Positions 43,361-51,526 of a DNA stretch of 64,000 nucleotides are shown here, one piece after another; the first letter of the stretch is position 1, and each line of letters opens with the position of its first letter. Source of the DNA: Chloroflexia bacterium SDU3-3 (lineage in GTDB: Bacteria > Chloroflexota > Chloroflexia > Chloroflexales > Roseiflexaceae); the NCBI GenBank assembly GCA_009268125.1, contig WBOU01000005.1, positions 1-64,000 of the forward strand, in the 5' to 3' direction. The notes below the pieces were generated by a model that searched no databases, was not told where the DNA came from, and saw only the letters and a list, made by a program, of their open reading frames with translations. The translations under genes and the position numbers were made by a program.

Positions 43361-43386
43361 CACACACCTCACTTCTTTACCCAGCG

Positions 43387-43437
43387 CAAAACAGCCAGAA
43401 GACCGAGGCCGCAACGCAGCGCCCGATCTTCTGGCTG
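43387..43437 (-). terminator. Hairpin terminator of the aminotransferase gene
   Basis: CAGCCAGAAGA (43392-43402) pairs with TCTTCTGGCTG (43427-43437) over a 24-base loop; on the minus strand TTTTG follows. Confidence 0.75.
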
Positions 43438-43456
43438 CTGGATTTTGGTACCTAAA

Positions 43457-44596
43457 TTATAGCGCTTCTACCAGCCGCTGCACGCCAATTTCCAGCTGCG
43501 ATCGCTCGGTCAGGCACGAGAGCATGATATGTGTGCCCTGCTCGTAGCCGTAGAAGTAGCCGGGGTGCACCAGCACGCCGTGGTTCAGCAGGTGGATCAC
43601 CAGCTCCTCTTCGTCATCCCAGCCCTCCACCGAGGGAAACAGGTAGTAGCCGCCATCGGGCTGGTGCACGTGGATGCGCGGATTGGCCGAGAGGATCTCG
43701 ATCGCGCGGTCGAGGTTCGAGCGCACCTGCGCCACCATCTGGGTGACAAACGGCCAGCCCTGGCTGAACATGTCCGGCAGCATGGCCTGCGTCAGCGAGT
43801 TCGAGCTGAGAAAGGTGTCGTTCAGCAGCTCTAACCGGTCGCCGAACGCCGCACTCGCGGGCTCGTTCAGGCCGATCCAGCCTAGCTTCAGGTCGGGCAG
43901 CGCAAACATCTTCGAGATGCCATTCAGCAGAAACACCGGCAGGCCGGGGAACAGGGCCGACAGCGGCGGGGTGGCCGGCGCGCGGTAGCTGAACTCGGCG
44001 AACACCTCATCGCAGATCAGCGGCAGCCCCAGGCGCTCCAGGGTCGGCAGCGCCTCGCGCACCACCGCGCCCGTGGGGTTGTGCGGCGACACGATCAGCA
44101 CCGCCCGCGTGCGGTCATCCACCTGCACCCGCAGGCTGGCCGGGTCGATCCGCCAGTCGTGGGCCTCATCCAGCGCATAGGGCCGCAGGTCCACGCGGTA
44201 GATGTTGGCCAGGTACTCGAACAGCGGGTAGGAGACCACCGGCGCAAGCACATTGTCGCCAGGGTTGGTCAGCAGCGCGAACAGCAGACCATACGCCTCG
44301 CTGGTGCTGGCCGTCAGAAAAATATTCTCGGTCGAAAGAGTGTAGGATGGCGTCCGCCGCATATAATAGTCTGCGATCGCCTGACGCGCCGCCAGCAGCC
44401 CGCGCGGGTCTGGCTCGTAAGTCCGGCTCAGCAGGTAGCGCTCGGCGGCGGCGCGCAGCACCGCGTCGGGGAAAGTAAAGCCTTGGTGCGTTGGGTTACT
44501 GCTGGTAAGATCAATATACCCCTGCGACTCTGCTGCCTGCCGCGCTAACTCAATACGGTTGAGCGAAAGATCACCATCTGCAAAAAAACCTGTCAT
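43457..44596 (-). CDS. PLP-dependent class I aminotransferase
   Basis: The 379-residue product is an aspartate-aminotransferase-fold enzyme: SNPTHQGF near residue 33, SPHNPTG (170-176), CDEVF (195-199) and the PLP-binding Lys229 in NGISKMFALPDLKLGW. Substrate is not determined; relatives act on aromatic amino acids, aspartate or alanine. Start at ATG 44596; the frame from 44629 overlaps TATTAT and is not favoured. A minus-strand TATAAT at 44752-44757 with TGTTAC 17 bases before it is a possible promoter. Confidence 0.88.
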   Translation of the reverse strand: MTGFFADGDLSLNRIELARQAAESQGYIDLTSSNPTHQGFTFPDAVLRAAAERYLLSRTYEPDPRGLLAARQAIADYYMRRTPSYTLSTENIFLTASTSEAYGLLFALLTNPGDNVLAPVVSYPLFEYLANIYRVDLRPYALDEAHDWRIDPASLRVQVDDRTRAVLIVSPHNPTGAVVREALPTLERLGLPLICDEVFAEFSYRAPATPPLSALFPGLPVFLLNGISKMFALPDLKLGWIGLNEPASAAFGDRLELLNDTFLSSNSLTQAMLPDMFSQGWPFVTQMVAQVRSNLDRAIEILSANPRIHVHQPDGGYYLFPSVEGWDDEEELVIHLLNHGVLVHPGYFYGYEQGTHIMLSCLTERSQLEIGVQRLVEAL

Positions 44597-44629
44597 ACGA
44601 TACCACGATAAAAATCTATCAAAAAGCAT

Positions 44630-44817
44630 AATAGCGTAAGTATACGTTCTTCACGCTAAAGCGCAAGCGGAAGCGCTCCACAGCCGCCCAAAGGCAGGCT
44701 TGAGCGCCGCGCCCAGTGGCCTGGCACACGTTCGGCAGGGCCACCTCCCATATTATAAGGTATAAGACGCCAGTGTAACACTCTATGTCAAGCCCTGCCC
44801 AGCGCAGCCCACCTTCC
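44630..44817. other. Leader region of the aminotransferase gene
   Basis: Holds the candidate minus-strand promoter (TGTTAC at 44775-44780, TATAAT at 44752-44757) giving a leader of about 150 bases. No gene or riboswitch core recognised. Confidence 0.4.
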
Positions 44818-44978
44818 CCAGGGCCTATGCGTTCTGTCTGCGCTCTTTTCGCGTTTTGGCATCTTGGGGCAATTCGGTTTTTCCTTCGTGCCCTCAGCTC
44901 TTCGTGGTAAATAGGTCTTGTGTTCCTTGGTGTCTTGGTGGTAAAACGTGCTGCCGAACGAGAACGCATAGGCTCTGG
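44818..44978 (+). repeat. MITE-like element with terminal inverted repeats
   Basis: About 160 bp bounded by an 18-bp inverted repeat with one mismatch: 44818-44835 (CCAGgGCCTATGCGTTCT) and 44961-44978. Inside lies the reverse complement of the CCACCAAGACACCAAGG repeat (44895-44946). A partial, eroded copy lies at 37556. There is no coding capacity. No clear target-site duplication was found. Confidence 0.75.
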
Positions 44979-45100
44979 CACCAGCCCAACAAAAAAACCC
45001 CGTGGCTTCTGCCAGGGATCTCTCACCGCGCCAGCGAAAGCGCCATGCCCCGAAAGCGTCCGCACCCGCGTTCAGCATGGCAGGCGCCGCCCGAGCAGGC

Positions 45101-46204
45101 CTAGCTGCACTCCTCTTCCGAGGGCAGCAGCGCAGGCTGCTGGCGCGCGGCCTTCATCTCCTCGCGCTGGCGCTGCAGCAGGCGCTGCAGGTGGGGCGAG
45201 TTCACCGACTGTATGGTGGTGCCGAACTGCTGCACCTGAAAATGCTGACAGTAGCGATCCTGGCGCGCGCACAGCAGGCAGCCATAGGCGTGGTTGCCGT
45301 TCGTGCCGCACAGCCGGTGCCCCATCACCGGCCCCATCGCCACGCCCAGCTCATCGGCGATCGTGGCCAGCAGCGTGCGCACATGGTGCTCGAACTTGGG
45401 TGAGAGGTGCTGCTTGCGGCCCGCCAGCCCGTGATCCCAAGTGGGCACCACCAGCCCGCGATCCTGCAGCACCGCCTCCACCTCCGCCGACATCACAATG
45501 CCCGAGAGGATGACGTGGTGCGACACATGGGGCAGCAGCTCGTGCGCAAGGCGGGTGAGCAGCTCCTCGTCGTACCAATCCTCAGTCAGCGGGCGCAGGT
45601 ACCAGCAGCATGGGATGCCCAGCGCCACCAGATCTTGCAGCAGCCGCACACGCCCCGGCACCGAGGCCCGCTCGTAGCCCTCGCGCAGCGGCGGCAGGCT
45701 CACAAACACCGTCACGCGCAGGCCATTGGGCTGGGCCAGCAGCGCGCGCAGCCTGCGCAGGAAGCGCATGCCGGGGTGCACCTTGGTGGTGATATAGACC
45801 AGATTCTGCGCCCCACGGTCGATCAGGGCCTGCAAGATGGCGAGCACGCGCTCGCGGTGGGCGGGGATAAACGGGTCCGAAAAATCGCACAGCGAGATCG
45901 GGAAGCCCGCCCGGCCCTCCGAGCTAGCTAGGATGATATCCAGCAGCTGATCCATCAGATCCGCTGGGGCCTGCACCCCGGCAAATGTCTCGGGCCGGTG
46001 GTGCCAGCTGCCGTCCTGATGGCATACGCAGTAGGCGCACTCGATCGGGCAGCGGTTGTGGTTATCGGGAAGAAATGGGTTGAGGCTAAAATACTTTACA
46101 GCTCGCGCTGCATCTGGCAGACCGAGGACGGGGAAGCCAGAGACCATATATTGGCTCCCCACCCTAGAAACCCCTGCTTCAGCATCCATCCCCTGCTCTG
46201 CCAT
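45101..46204 (-). CDS. Radical SAM protein with extra C-terminal Cys cluster
   Basis: A 367-residue radical SAM enzyme. The 4Fe-4S motif is CPIECAYC (Cys52, Cys56, Cys59), in the CxxxCxxC spacing, within a spore-photolyase-like (COG1533) setting (DFSDPFIPAHRE, VYITTKVHPGM). The C-terminal part has LCGTNGNHAYGCLLCARQ and RYC, five Cys that could bind a second cluster or zinc. It has its own promoter, 38 bases upstream. DNA repair or peptide/RNA modification are possible; no partner gene is adjacent, so the substrate is unknown. Confidence 0.85.
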   Translation of the reverse strand: MAEQGMDAEAGVSRVGSQYMVSGFPVLGLPDAARAVKYFSLNPFLPDNHNRCPIECAYCVCHQDGSWHHRPETFAGVQAPADLMDQLLDIILASSEGRAGFPISLCDFSDPFIPAHRERVLAILQALIDRGAQNLVYITTKVHPGMRFLRRLRALLAQPNGLRVTVFVSLPPLREGYERASVPGRVRLLQDLVALGIPCCWYLRPLTEDWYDEELLTRLAHELLPHVSHHVILSGIVMSAEVEAVLQDRGLVVPTWDHGLAGRKQHLSPKFEHHVRTLLATIADELGVAMGPVMGHRLCGTNGNHAYGCLLCARQDRYCQHFQVQQFGTTIQSVNSPHLQRLLQRQREEMKAARQQPALLPSEEECS

Positions 46205-46241
46205 GAATTGCCTCGCCGTACTACATTACGTCGTACAAACG

Positions 46242-46271
46242 ATTATACACGTCTGGCTTTTTACTGTCCAA
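46242..46271 (-). promoter_or_regulatory. Promoter of the radical SAM gene
   Basis: On the minus strand TTGGAC (46271-46266), 18 bases, TATAAT (46247-46242). The -10 lies 38 bases before ATG 46204. Confidence 0.8.
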
Positions 46272-46503
46272 TGATGACCCGTGCGGTTTCGGTTACAGAA
46301 TCGAAGCATTTTGGCGAATGCCACGGCAGCCCAGCCCTTGGCAAGGCCGCCTTTTATCATTCCAGCCACCGCCGCGCCAGCCACCAGCGGGGCGGATCGC
46401 ACGGCACATCCATACCGCGCCACCACAGAGAAGAGATTCACACTGGGGCCATAACTGGCCAGCAAAGCGCGATCCCGAGCATTCAACTGTAAACCATTGC
46501 AAG
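46272..46503. other. Intergenic stretch without a credible gene
   Basis: Between the divergently placed radical SAM promoter and the histidine kinase terminator. Short frames on both strands lack ribosome binding sites and family resemblance. Nothing else seen. Confidence 0.5.
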
Positions 46504-46533
46504 AAAAAAGGGCCTGGCAAAATTGCCAGGCCC
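46504..46533 (-). terminator. Intrinsic terminator of the histidine kinase gene
   Basis: GGGCCTGGCAA (46510-46520) pairs with TTGCCAGGCCC (46523-46533) and is followed on the minus strand by TTTTTTCTT. Confidence 0.93.
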
Positions 46534-46552
46534 CAGGTCGACCCCACCCAAG

Positions 46553-48715
46553 CTAGAGCGCCATCGTGGTGCTCAAGGCCCGCTCTTGGCTGATCAGCGG
46601 CAGCGCAAAGCTGAAGACGCTGCCTTTACCCAGCTCGCTCTCCACCCAGATCCGCCCGCGATGCCCCTCGATGATCTGCGCGCAGATCGCCAGGCCAAGC
46701 CCCAAGTGGTTACCCTTGCTCGATGCCTGATCGTGCGCACGGTAGAAGGCGCGGAATACCTTGTCGATATCTTCTTCGGCGATGCCCACCCCGGTGTCCT
46801 GCACCCGCAGCCAGAGCTCATCCTCGTGCACCTCGGAGCGCACGCGGATGGTGCCCCCCGCCAGCGTGGCCTTGATCGCATTCTCGATCAGGTTGGTCAG
46901 CACTTGGCCGATCCGCTCACTGTCAAAGTAGCACTGGGGCAGATCTGCGGCAACATCATTGACCAACTGCAGATCGTTATTTTCGGCCTGGTACTTGAGC
47001 CGCGTAATAGTGCCAGACACCAGCATGGGCATGTCGCCGCGCTGCGGGTTCAGCACCAGCCGCCCCGACTGCACGCGATTGTACTCAAGCAGCTCGGCGA
47101 TCCGGCCATTCAGTAGCTCGATCTGGCTATCGACAATCTCCAGAAACTCCTGCTGCATGTCGGTCAGCGGGCCAACCTTGCCCTGCAGCACCAGCTTCAC
47201 AAAGCCATTCATGGAATGCAGCGGGTTGCGCAGCTCGTGGGCCACCATGGAGATGAACTCCTGCTTGCCGCGCTCCTCAACCTTCTGCGCGGTAATATCA
47301 TGCAGCACGATCGCGATCAGCATCTCGTCATCGCTCGGCTGGCGCACCAGCGAGGCCCAGGCTTGGAAGGTGCTGCCCTTGCTCTCGTCGTCGTCGCTGT
47401 GGGTGCGCATCTCACGCGCCAGGATCTGATGCCCCTCGGTGCGCATCGCCGCAGCCAGATCCAGGATCTGCTCGCGGATCGCCGCGTTTTGGTCGGCATC
47501 CATCAGGCGTCGGCCCAGCGGATTCACAAGCACCACCTGCTGCTGGGCATCCAACACAACCATCGCCTCGGTAATATCACGCATCACCGCCTCCAGCAAT
47601 TGGCGCTGCTGTTGCATGCGGCTATGAAGTTCGGCGTTCTGGATAGCGATGCCAGCCTGGGTGGCCAGCGCCGACAGATGCCGTGCGTCGGTGCTATCAT
47701 AGATCCCACACTCGCGGCTCACCACAGTGAGCGCCCCCCGAACTTCACCGCTGCCCACAAACAGCGGCACACTTAGCGCGGAACAAATGGTATGGTCAAG
47801 GTTTGCAAGCACGCGATTATGTGCGCTATCGGTGATAATCAGCGGGATCTGCTTTTCCACTGTGTGCCGCGCGATCGCATCGGCCACCTGCTTGCAGATC
47901 GCCACTTCGCTGCTGGCGGTGCGATGCTCGAAGCCATCGCCGGTCGAGAGCGAGAGCGCCACCCCATGGATGCGCGCCAGCCCAAGCATCTGGATGGTGC
48001 TATCGACAATCTGTCCGAGCACCTCATCAAGGCTCAGGCTGCTGGTGATCACGCGCAGGCCCTCTTCTAGGGCGTGCTGCTCGCGCATCCTGGCCCGCAG
48101 GTCGTTGGTGCTGCGCTCCAGCTGGGCCACCCGTAGCTCGGCGGCCCGCTTCGCATCGTGCAGCTCCTGCTGAAGCTGCACATTCAGCCGCACGGTGGCG
48201 GTGCTCGACCAAATAGCAGCGATACCGAAGCCGAGGCTCCCCGCCAGCAGCGCCAGGGCGGCATACTGATCCTGCGGCGGCTGTGCCGCAAACGGCGTGG
48301 CGAGGATCACGAAAAAGAGGTAGAGCGGGCCAAGCAGGAACGGCACCGCAGTGGCCACTGGGGTGATCCGGTAGACCGATAGCGCCCGAAGCGCCACCAG
48401 GGCAAACAACGGGTAGAATGCGTGGCCCAGCTGATCGGACTGGTACAGCAGCAGAAGGCTAAACAGTAGATCGAGCACTAGGCTTAGGCCCACCGAAAGG
48501 GTCACCCGCAGCCATGCCATGCGCCTCAGGCCGATCAGCGCAAGGTGCGCGATGCTGTAGGCCATGGCCTCATTCCAGATAAGGGGGGTTGTCAGCAGGG
48601 CGCTCGACCACCACGCCATGGCAAACGCTACGAGCGGTGTGAGCGTATACATCAGCTGGCGGCGAGCATGTGCCCATGGCCACCCTGGGGCCGATGATGC
48701 ATTGCCAGCAACCAT
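46553..48715 (-). CDS. Membrane sensor histidine kinase with GAF and PAS domains
   Basis: A 720-residue kinase: six to seven membrane segments in the first 190 residues, a coiled coil, a GAF domain (about 240-380), a PAS domain (about 390-490), HisKA with the phospho-acceptor His in MVAHELRNPL, and HATPase with NLIENAIKA, DTGVGIAEED and GLGLAI. Start at ATG 48715: AGTAGGAG lies 8 bases before it; 48721 and 48769 are alternatives. The response regulator gene lies just upstream on the same strand. The N-terminal sensing region resembles MASE-type integral domains; ligand unknown. Confidence 0.92.
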   Translation of the reverse strand: MVAGNASSAPGWPWAHARRQLMYTLTPLVAFAMAWWSSALLTTPLIWNEAMAYSIAHLALIGLRRMAWLRVTLSVGLSLVLDLLFSLLLLYQSDQLGHAFYPLFALVALRALSVYRITPVATAVPFLLGPLYLFFVILATPFAAQPPQDQYAALALLAGSLGFGIAAIWSSTATVRLNVQLQQELHDAKRAAELRVAQLERSTNDLRARMREQHALEEGLRVITSSLSLDEVLGQIVDSTIQMLGLARIHGVALSLSTGDGFEHRTASSEVAICKQVADAIARHTVEKQIPLIITDSAHNRVLANLDHTICSALSVPLFVGSGEVRGALTVVSRECGIYDSTDARHLSALATQAGIAIQNAELHSRMQQQRQLLEAVMRDITEAMVVLDAQQQVVLVNPLGRRLMDADQNAAIREQILDLAAAMRTEGHQILAREMRTHSDDDESKGSTFQAWASLVRQPSDDEMLIAIVLHDITAQKVEERGKQEFISMVAHELRNPLHSMNGFVKLVLQGKVGPLTDMQQEFLEIVDSQIELLNGRIAELLEYNRVQSGRLVLNPQRGDMPMLVSGTITRLKYQAENNDLQLVNDVAADLPQCYFDSERIGQVLTNLIENAIKATLAGGTIRVRSEVHEDELWLRVQDTGVGIAEEDIDKVFRAFYRAHDQASSKGNHLGLGLAICAQIIEGHRGRIWVESELGKGSVFSFALPLISQERALSTTMAL

Positions 48716-48828
48716 ATTCATAGCTCCTACTGATAGCGCTGCGGCAAAACCAACAGCCGCTGTGGCCATGCCGCTGCTACCTGCATGTCGTCATCCTACG
48801 GCCCATAGTCATCCCTTCCGACTGGTGG

Positions 48829-49509
48829 CTACGCCTCGAACTTATAGCCGAGATTGCGCACGGTGATGACATGCTTGGGCGAATCTGGCTCTGGCTCGAT
48901 CTTCGAGCGCAGCCGCCGGATATAGACCGCCACCAGGTTGCTCTCGCCCTCGTAGTCATAGCCCCACACCTTGCTCAGGATCTGGCTGGTGCTCAGCACG
49001 CGGCCCGAGTTCTTCATCAGGTAGTAGAGCAGGCGGAACTCAAGCGGGGTCAGCTCGACCACGCGGCCATCGCTGAACAGCACCTTGTGCTCGACCGGGT
49101 CGAGTGTGATCTCGCCCTGGCTGAGCCGCGCCGAGGGGTTGAGCATGTCGCTGTTGCGGCGGCGCAGCACCGCCTCGACGCGGGCCAGCAGCTCAGATGG
49201 CTCGAAGGGCTTCACCAGGTAGTCGTCGGCCCCGATCTGCAGCCCTGTCACACGATCTTGCAGCTGGCCACGGGCCGACAGGAAGATGATCGGAACATCG
49301 GATGTGCGCCGGATCTGGCGGCAGACATCAAAGCCATTGGTCTTGGGCATCGATACATCCAGCAGCACCAGATCTGGCTGGCTCTGCTCTATCGACTGCA
49401 TGATCGAGGGGCCATCGTAGGCCTTTAGAACACGGTATCCAGCTTCTTCGAGAAGGAAGGAGGTGAGTTTAACACTTGGAAGGTCGTCGTCTGCAACCAG
49501 AATATGCAT
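48829..49509 (-). CDS. OmpR/PhoB-family response regulator
   Basis: A 226-residue two-domain regulator: receiver with acidic pocket VADDD, phospho-acceptor Asp51 in LLDVSMP and Lys100 in LVKPFE, then an OmpR-type winged helix (about 130-226, LTPLEFRLLYYLM, VAVYIRRLRSKIE). GAGGAG lies in front of ATG 49509. It is transcribed ahead of the sensor kinase, 113 bases apart, and is almost certainly its partner. Target genes cannot be deduced. Confidence 0.94.
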   Translation of the reverse strand: MHILVADDDLPSVKLTSFLLEEAGYRVLKAYDGPSIMQSIEQSQPDLVLLDVSMPKTNGFDVCRQIRRTSDVPIIFLSARGQLQDRVTGLQIGADDYLVKPFEPSELLARVEAVLRRRNSDMLNPSARLSQGEITLDPVEHKVLFSDGRVVELTPLEFRLLYYLMKNSGRVLSTSQILSKVWGYDYEGESNLVAVYIRRLRSKIEPEPDSPKHVITVRNLGYKFEA

Positions 49510-50080
49510 ACTATTTACTCCTCGCCATGGTATGGTATGACACGCATAGCCAGCGCTCTGTTGTACTAAACTCTCGACTTTGGAGGGATGGGGCACACTG
49601 CTGCAATCTTACGCATGTGCTCTACTCTATATTAACAGCAATTGTGACCAAACAGTTACGTATGTGTCTTTCTTGTATAAGACATAAGTCCCAGCCAACT
49701 ACAGGACTAACATAAAGATTCGCTGCCTGGACAATTATGAGCGACATTTTCACTCTTTTTAGCGGGCCTCTTTTCTCTTCTAGAAAATATCTATTGGCCT
49801 TCTATCGATCAGCAGGTGTAAATATTTTATTGTTGCCTTCATTGTGTCCGCGCAGCAGGAACCGAAAAGCGCCCTTTTTTTCAGGTTCATCATGTAACTG
49901 TTTTGTTATGCTGTTGATCACAAGATAACAGAGTACTCAAGCTAGCACCCTCGCCGATTCACCATGTTGACAGATAGCATAGGCACTGTAGCAAAATCTC
50001 TGGCCAGAATCAACCGCCTAAGATCGGGAATTAGTCCTGTTTTGCGCATGGGCAGGCCATGGCGGCGATCCGAGTGGATC
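49510..50080. other. Long, AT-rich intergenic region between divergent units
   Basis: About 570 bases, clearly lower in GC than the rest of the window from about 49600 to 50000. It contains weak inverted repeats (TGTTAT / ATAACA at 49911-49937) and no convincing gene; frames at 49476-49715 and 49737-49928 lack ribosome binding sites and resemble nothing known. It could hold a small RNA or regulator sites; nothing specific can be named. Confidence 0.5.
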
Positions 50081-50109
50081 TTGACACCCTGCGCGCTCCG
50101 TGCTAGGAT
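50081..50109 (+). promoter_or_regulatory. Promoter of tyrS
   Basis: TTGACA (50081-50086), 17 bases, TAGGAT (50104-50109) with TGC in front. Predicted start near 50116, giving a leader of about 170 bases. Confidence 0.85.
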
Positions 50110-50137
50110 ACGCGCAGTTTATCAAGGGAATCGCCTT

Positions 50138-50197
50138 ATGACAAATTCTTCACAGAGCACCTGCTGCGACTATTACCCCCGAGCATCTCAATCCTGA
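50138..50197 (+). CDS. Predicted leader peptide of tyrS with adjacent Tyr codons
   Basis: A 19-codon frame, MTNSSQSTCCDYYPRASQS, starting at ATG 50138 and ending at TGA 50195-50197. AAGGGA (50124-50129) lies 8 bases upstream. The codons TAT TAC (50171-50176) are adjacent and lie in the 5' strand of a stem that competes with an antiterminator. It sits between the promoter and an intrinsic terminator ahead of tyrosyl-tRNA synthetase. This is the architecture of amino-acid attenuation as known for trp, his and pheST (pheM) operons. Tyr is rare in so short a peptide, so two in a row before tyrS is unlikely to be chance. Confidence 0.72.
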   Translation: MTNSSQSTCCDYYPRASQS

Positions 50198-50268
50198 TCA
50201 TGCTCCACGGTTGTATGTCGCAATAAGATGGAAGAGACCACACGTGGACAACACCGTCCACGTTTTTT
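50165..50268 (+). promoter_or_regulatory. Transcription attenuator of tyrS: pause stem, antiterminator, terminator
   Basis: Segment 1:2 is a long nested stem: TGCGAC (50165-50170) with GTCGCA (50217-50222), ACC (50175-50177) with GGT (50209-50211), GAGCAT (50181-50186) with ATGCTC (50200-50205). The antiterminator 2:3 is TCCACG (50204-50209) with CGTGGA (50243-50248). The terminator 3:4 is CGTGGAC (50243-50249) with GTCCACG (50256-50262), followed by TTTTTT. A ribosome stalled on the Tyr codons would free segment 2 to pair with 3 and allow read-through; one reaching the stop codon would cover segment 2 and allow termination. Confidence 0.75.
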
Positions 50269-50285
50269 GTTGCACAGGGGGCAGT

Positions 50286-51473
50286 ATGGCCGATATATAC
50301 GATGAACTCCTCTCGCGTGGGGTGGCCGAGGTGCTGGTGGCGAGCGAGCTGCGCGCCAAGCTGCAGAGCGGCAAGAAGCTGCGGCTGAAGCAGGGCTTCG
50401 ACCCGACGAAGCCCGATATGCATATTGGCCACGCCGTAGGCCTGCGCAAGCTGCGCAAGTTCCAGGAGCTGGGCCACCAGGTGGTGCTGGTGGTGGGCGA
50501 CTGGACGGCCCAGATCGGCGATCCCTCGGGCCGCGATGAGACCCGCCCGCGCCTCACCGCCGAGGTGGTGCAGGAGAACGCCCGCACCTACATGAAGCAG
50601 TTTTTTAAGGTCGTGGATGAGTCGCAGACCGAGGTGCGCTGGCAGTCGGAGTGGTACGGCAAGTTCAAGCTGATCAACGCGCTCGATCTGGCCGGGCGCT
50701 TCACGCTGGCCCAGATGCTGGCCCACGAGACCTTCCGCAAGCGCTACGAGGAAGGCGCGCGCCTGAGCATCCTAGAGCTGATGTACCCCATGCTGCAGGG
50801 CTACGACTCGGTGGCGATCAACGCCGATGTCGAGTTCGGCGGCACCGACCAGAAGTTCAACAACCTGGCGGGCCGCGAGCTGCAGGGCCAGATGGGCCAG
50901 ACCCCGCAGGACATCCTGCTGGTGCCGCTCATCCCCGGCACCGACGGGCGCAAGATGGGCAAGACCTTCAACAACACCATCGATGTGCTGATGCCGCCCT
51001 TCGAGATGTATAGCAAGGTGCTCTCGATGACCGACGACGTGATGCCGCTGTACTACGAGGTGCTGACCGACGAGCCGCTGGCCGACATCGCCCAGATGAA
51101 GCAGGCCATGGCGGCGGGCACGGCCAACCCCATGGACTTCAAGATGAAGCTGGCGCGGCTGGTGGTCGACCAGTTCCACGCCATCGGCGAGGGCGCGCAG
51201 GCCGAGGCCGAGTGGATCAAGCGCTTCCGCGAGCGCGAGATGCCGACCGATATCCCGAGCTTTGCGATCAGTGCGCCGATCGCGATCATCGACCTGATGC
51301 TGGCGGCGAGCATGGCCGCGAGCAAAAGCGAGGCGCGGCGGCTGATCGACGGCGGCGGCGTGCGGCTGGGCGGCGAGAAGGTGGAGGGCTACGATGTGGC
51401 CGTTTCGCCCGACAAGGCCCCGGTGGTGCTGCAGGTGGGCCGCCGCAAGTTTGTGCAGATCGTGGCGCAGTAG
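50286..51473 (+). CDS. tyrS: Tyrosyl-tRNA synthetase
   Basis: Charges tRNA-Tyr. The 395-residue class I synthetase has HIGH (46-49), the YxxL..Q and GGTDQ tyrosine-pocket motifs, a KMSKS loop reading KMGKT (223-227), and a C-terminal S4 RNA-binding domain (about 335-395, ARRLIDGGGVRLGGEKV). Length and motifs fit the TyrS2/TyrZ-like form with full HIGH. ATG 50286 has AGGGGGC in front. Expression is probably set by the leader attenuator just upstream. Confidence 0.96.
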   Translation: MADIYDELLSRGVAEVLVASELRAKLQSGKKLRLKQGFDPTKPDMHIGHAVGLRKLRKFQELGHQVVLVVGDWTAQIGDPSGRDETRPRLTAEVVQENARTYMKQFFKVVDESQTEVRWQSEWYGKFKLINALDLAGRFTLAQMLAHETFRKRYEEGARLSILELMYPMLQGYDSVAINADVEFGGTDQKFNNLAGRELQGQMGQTPQDILLVPLIPGTDGRKMGKTFNNTIDVLMPPFEMYSKVLSMTDDVMPLYYEVLTDEPLADIAQMKQAMAAGTANPMDFKMKLARLVVDQFHAIGEGAQAEAEWIKRFREREMPTDIPSFAISAPIAIIDLMLAASMAASKSEARRLIDGGGVRLGGEKVEGYDVAVSPDKAPVVLQVGRRKFVQIVAQ

Positions 51474-51486
51474 CGCTGGTGGGCAG

Positions 51487-51526
51487 GGCCTGGGGCGGCA
51501 TCGCGATGCTGCCCCAGGCCTTTTTT
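51487..51526 (+). terminator. Intrinsic terminator after tyrS
   Basis: A 10-bp stem (51487-51496 with 51511-51520), extended by four to five inner pairs to a CGCG loop, then TTTTTT. It touches the stop codon of the convergent gene. Confidence 0.93.

Noticed and set aside
49737-49928. 63-codon frame in the AT-rich gap
   Set aside because: No ribosome binding site, no recognisable domain, and neighbouring frames are equally open.
50110-50285. T-box riboswitch ahead of tyrS
   Set aside because: No AGGGTGGNACCGCG-type T-box sequence or specifier stem is present; the leader peptide and its competing stems explain the terminator better.
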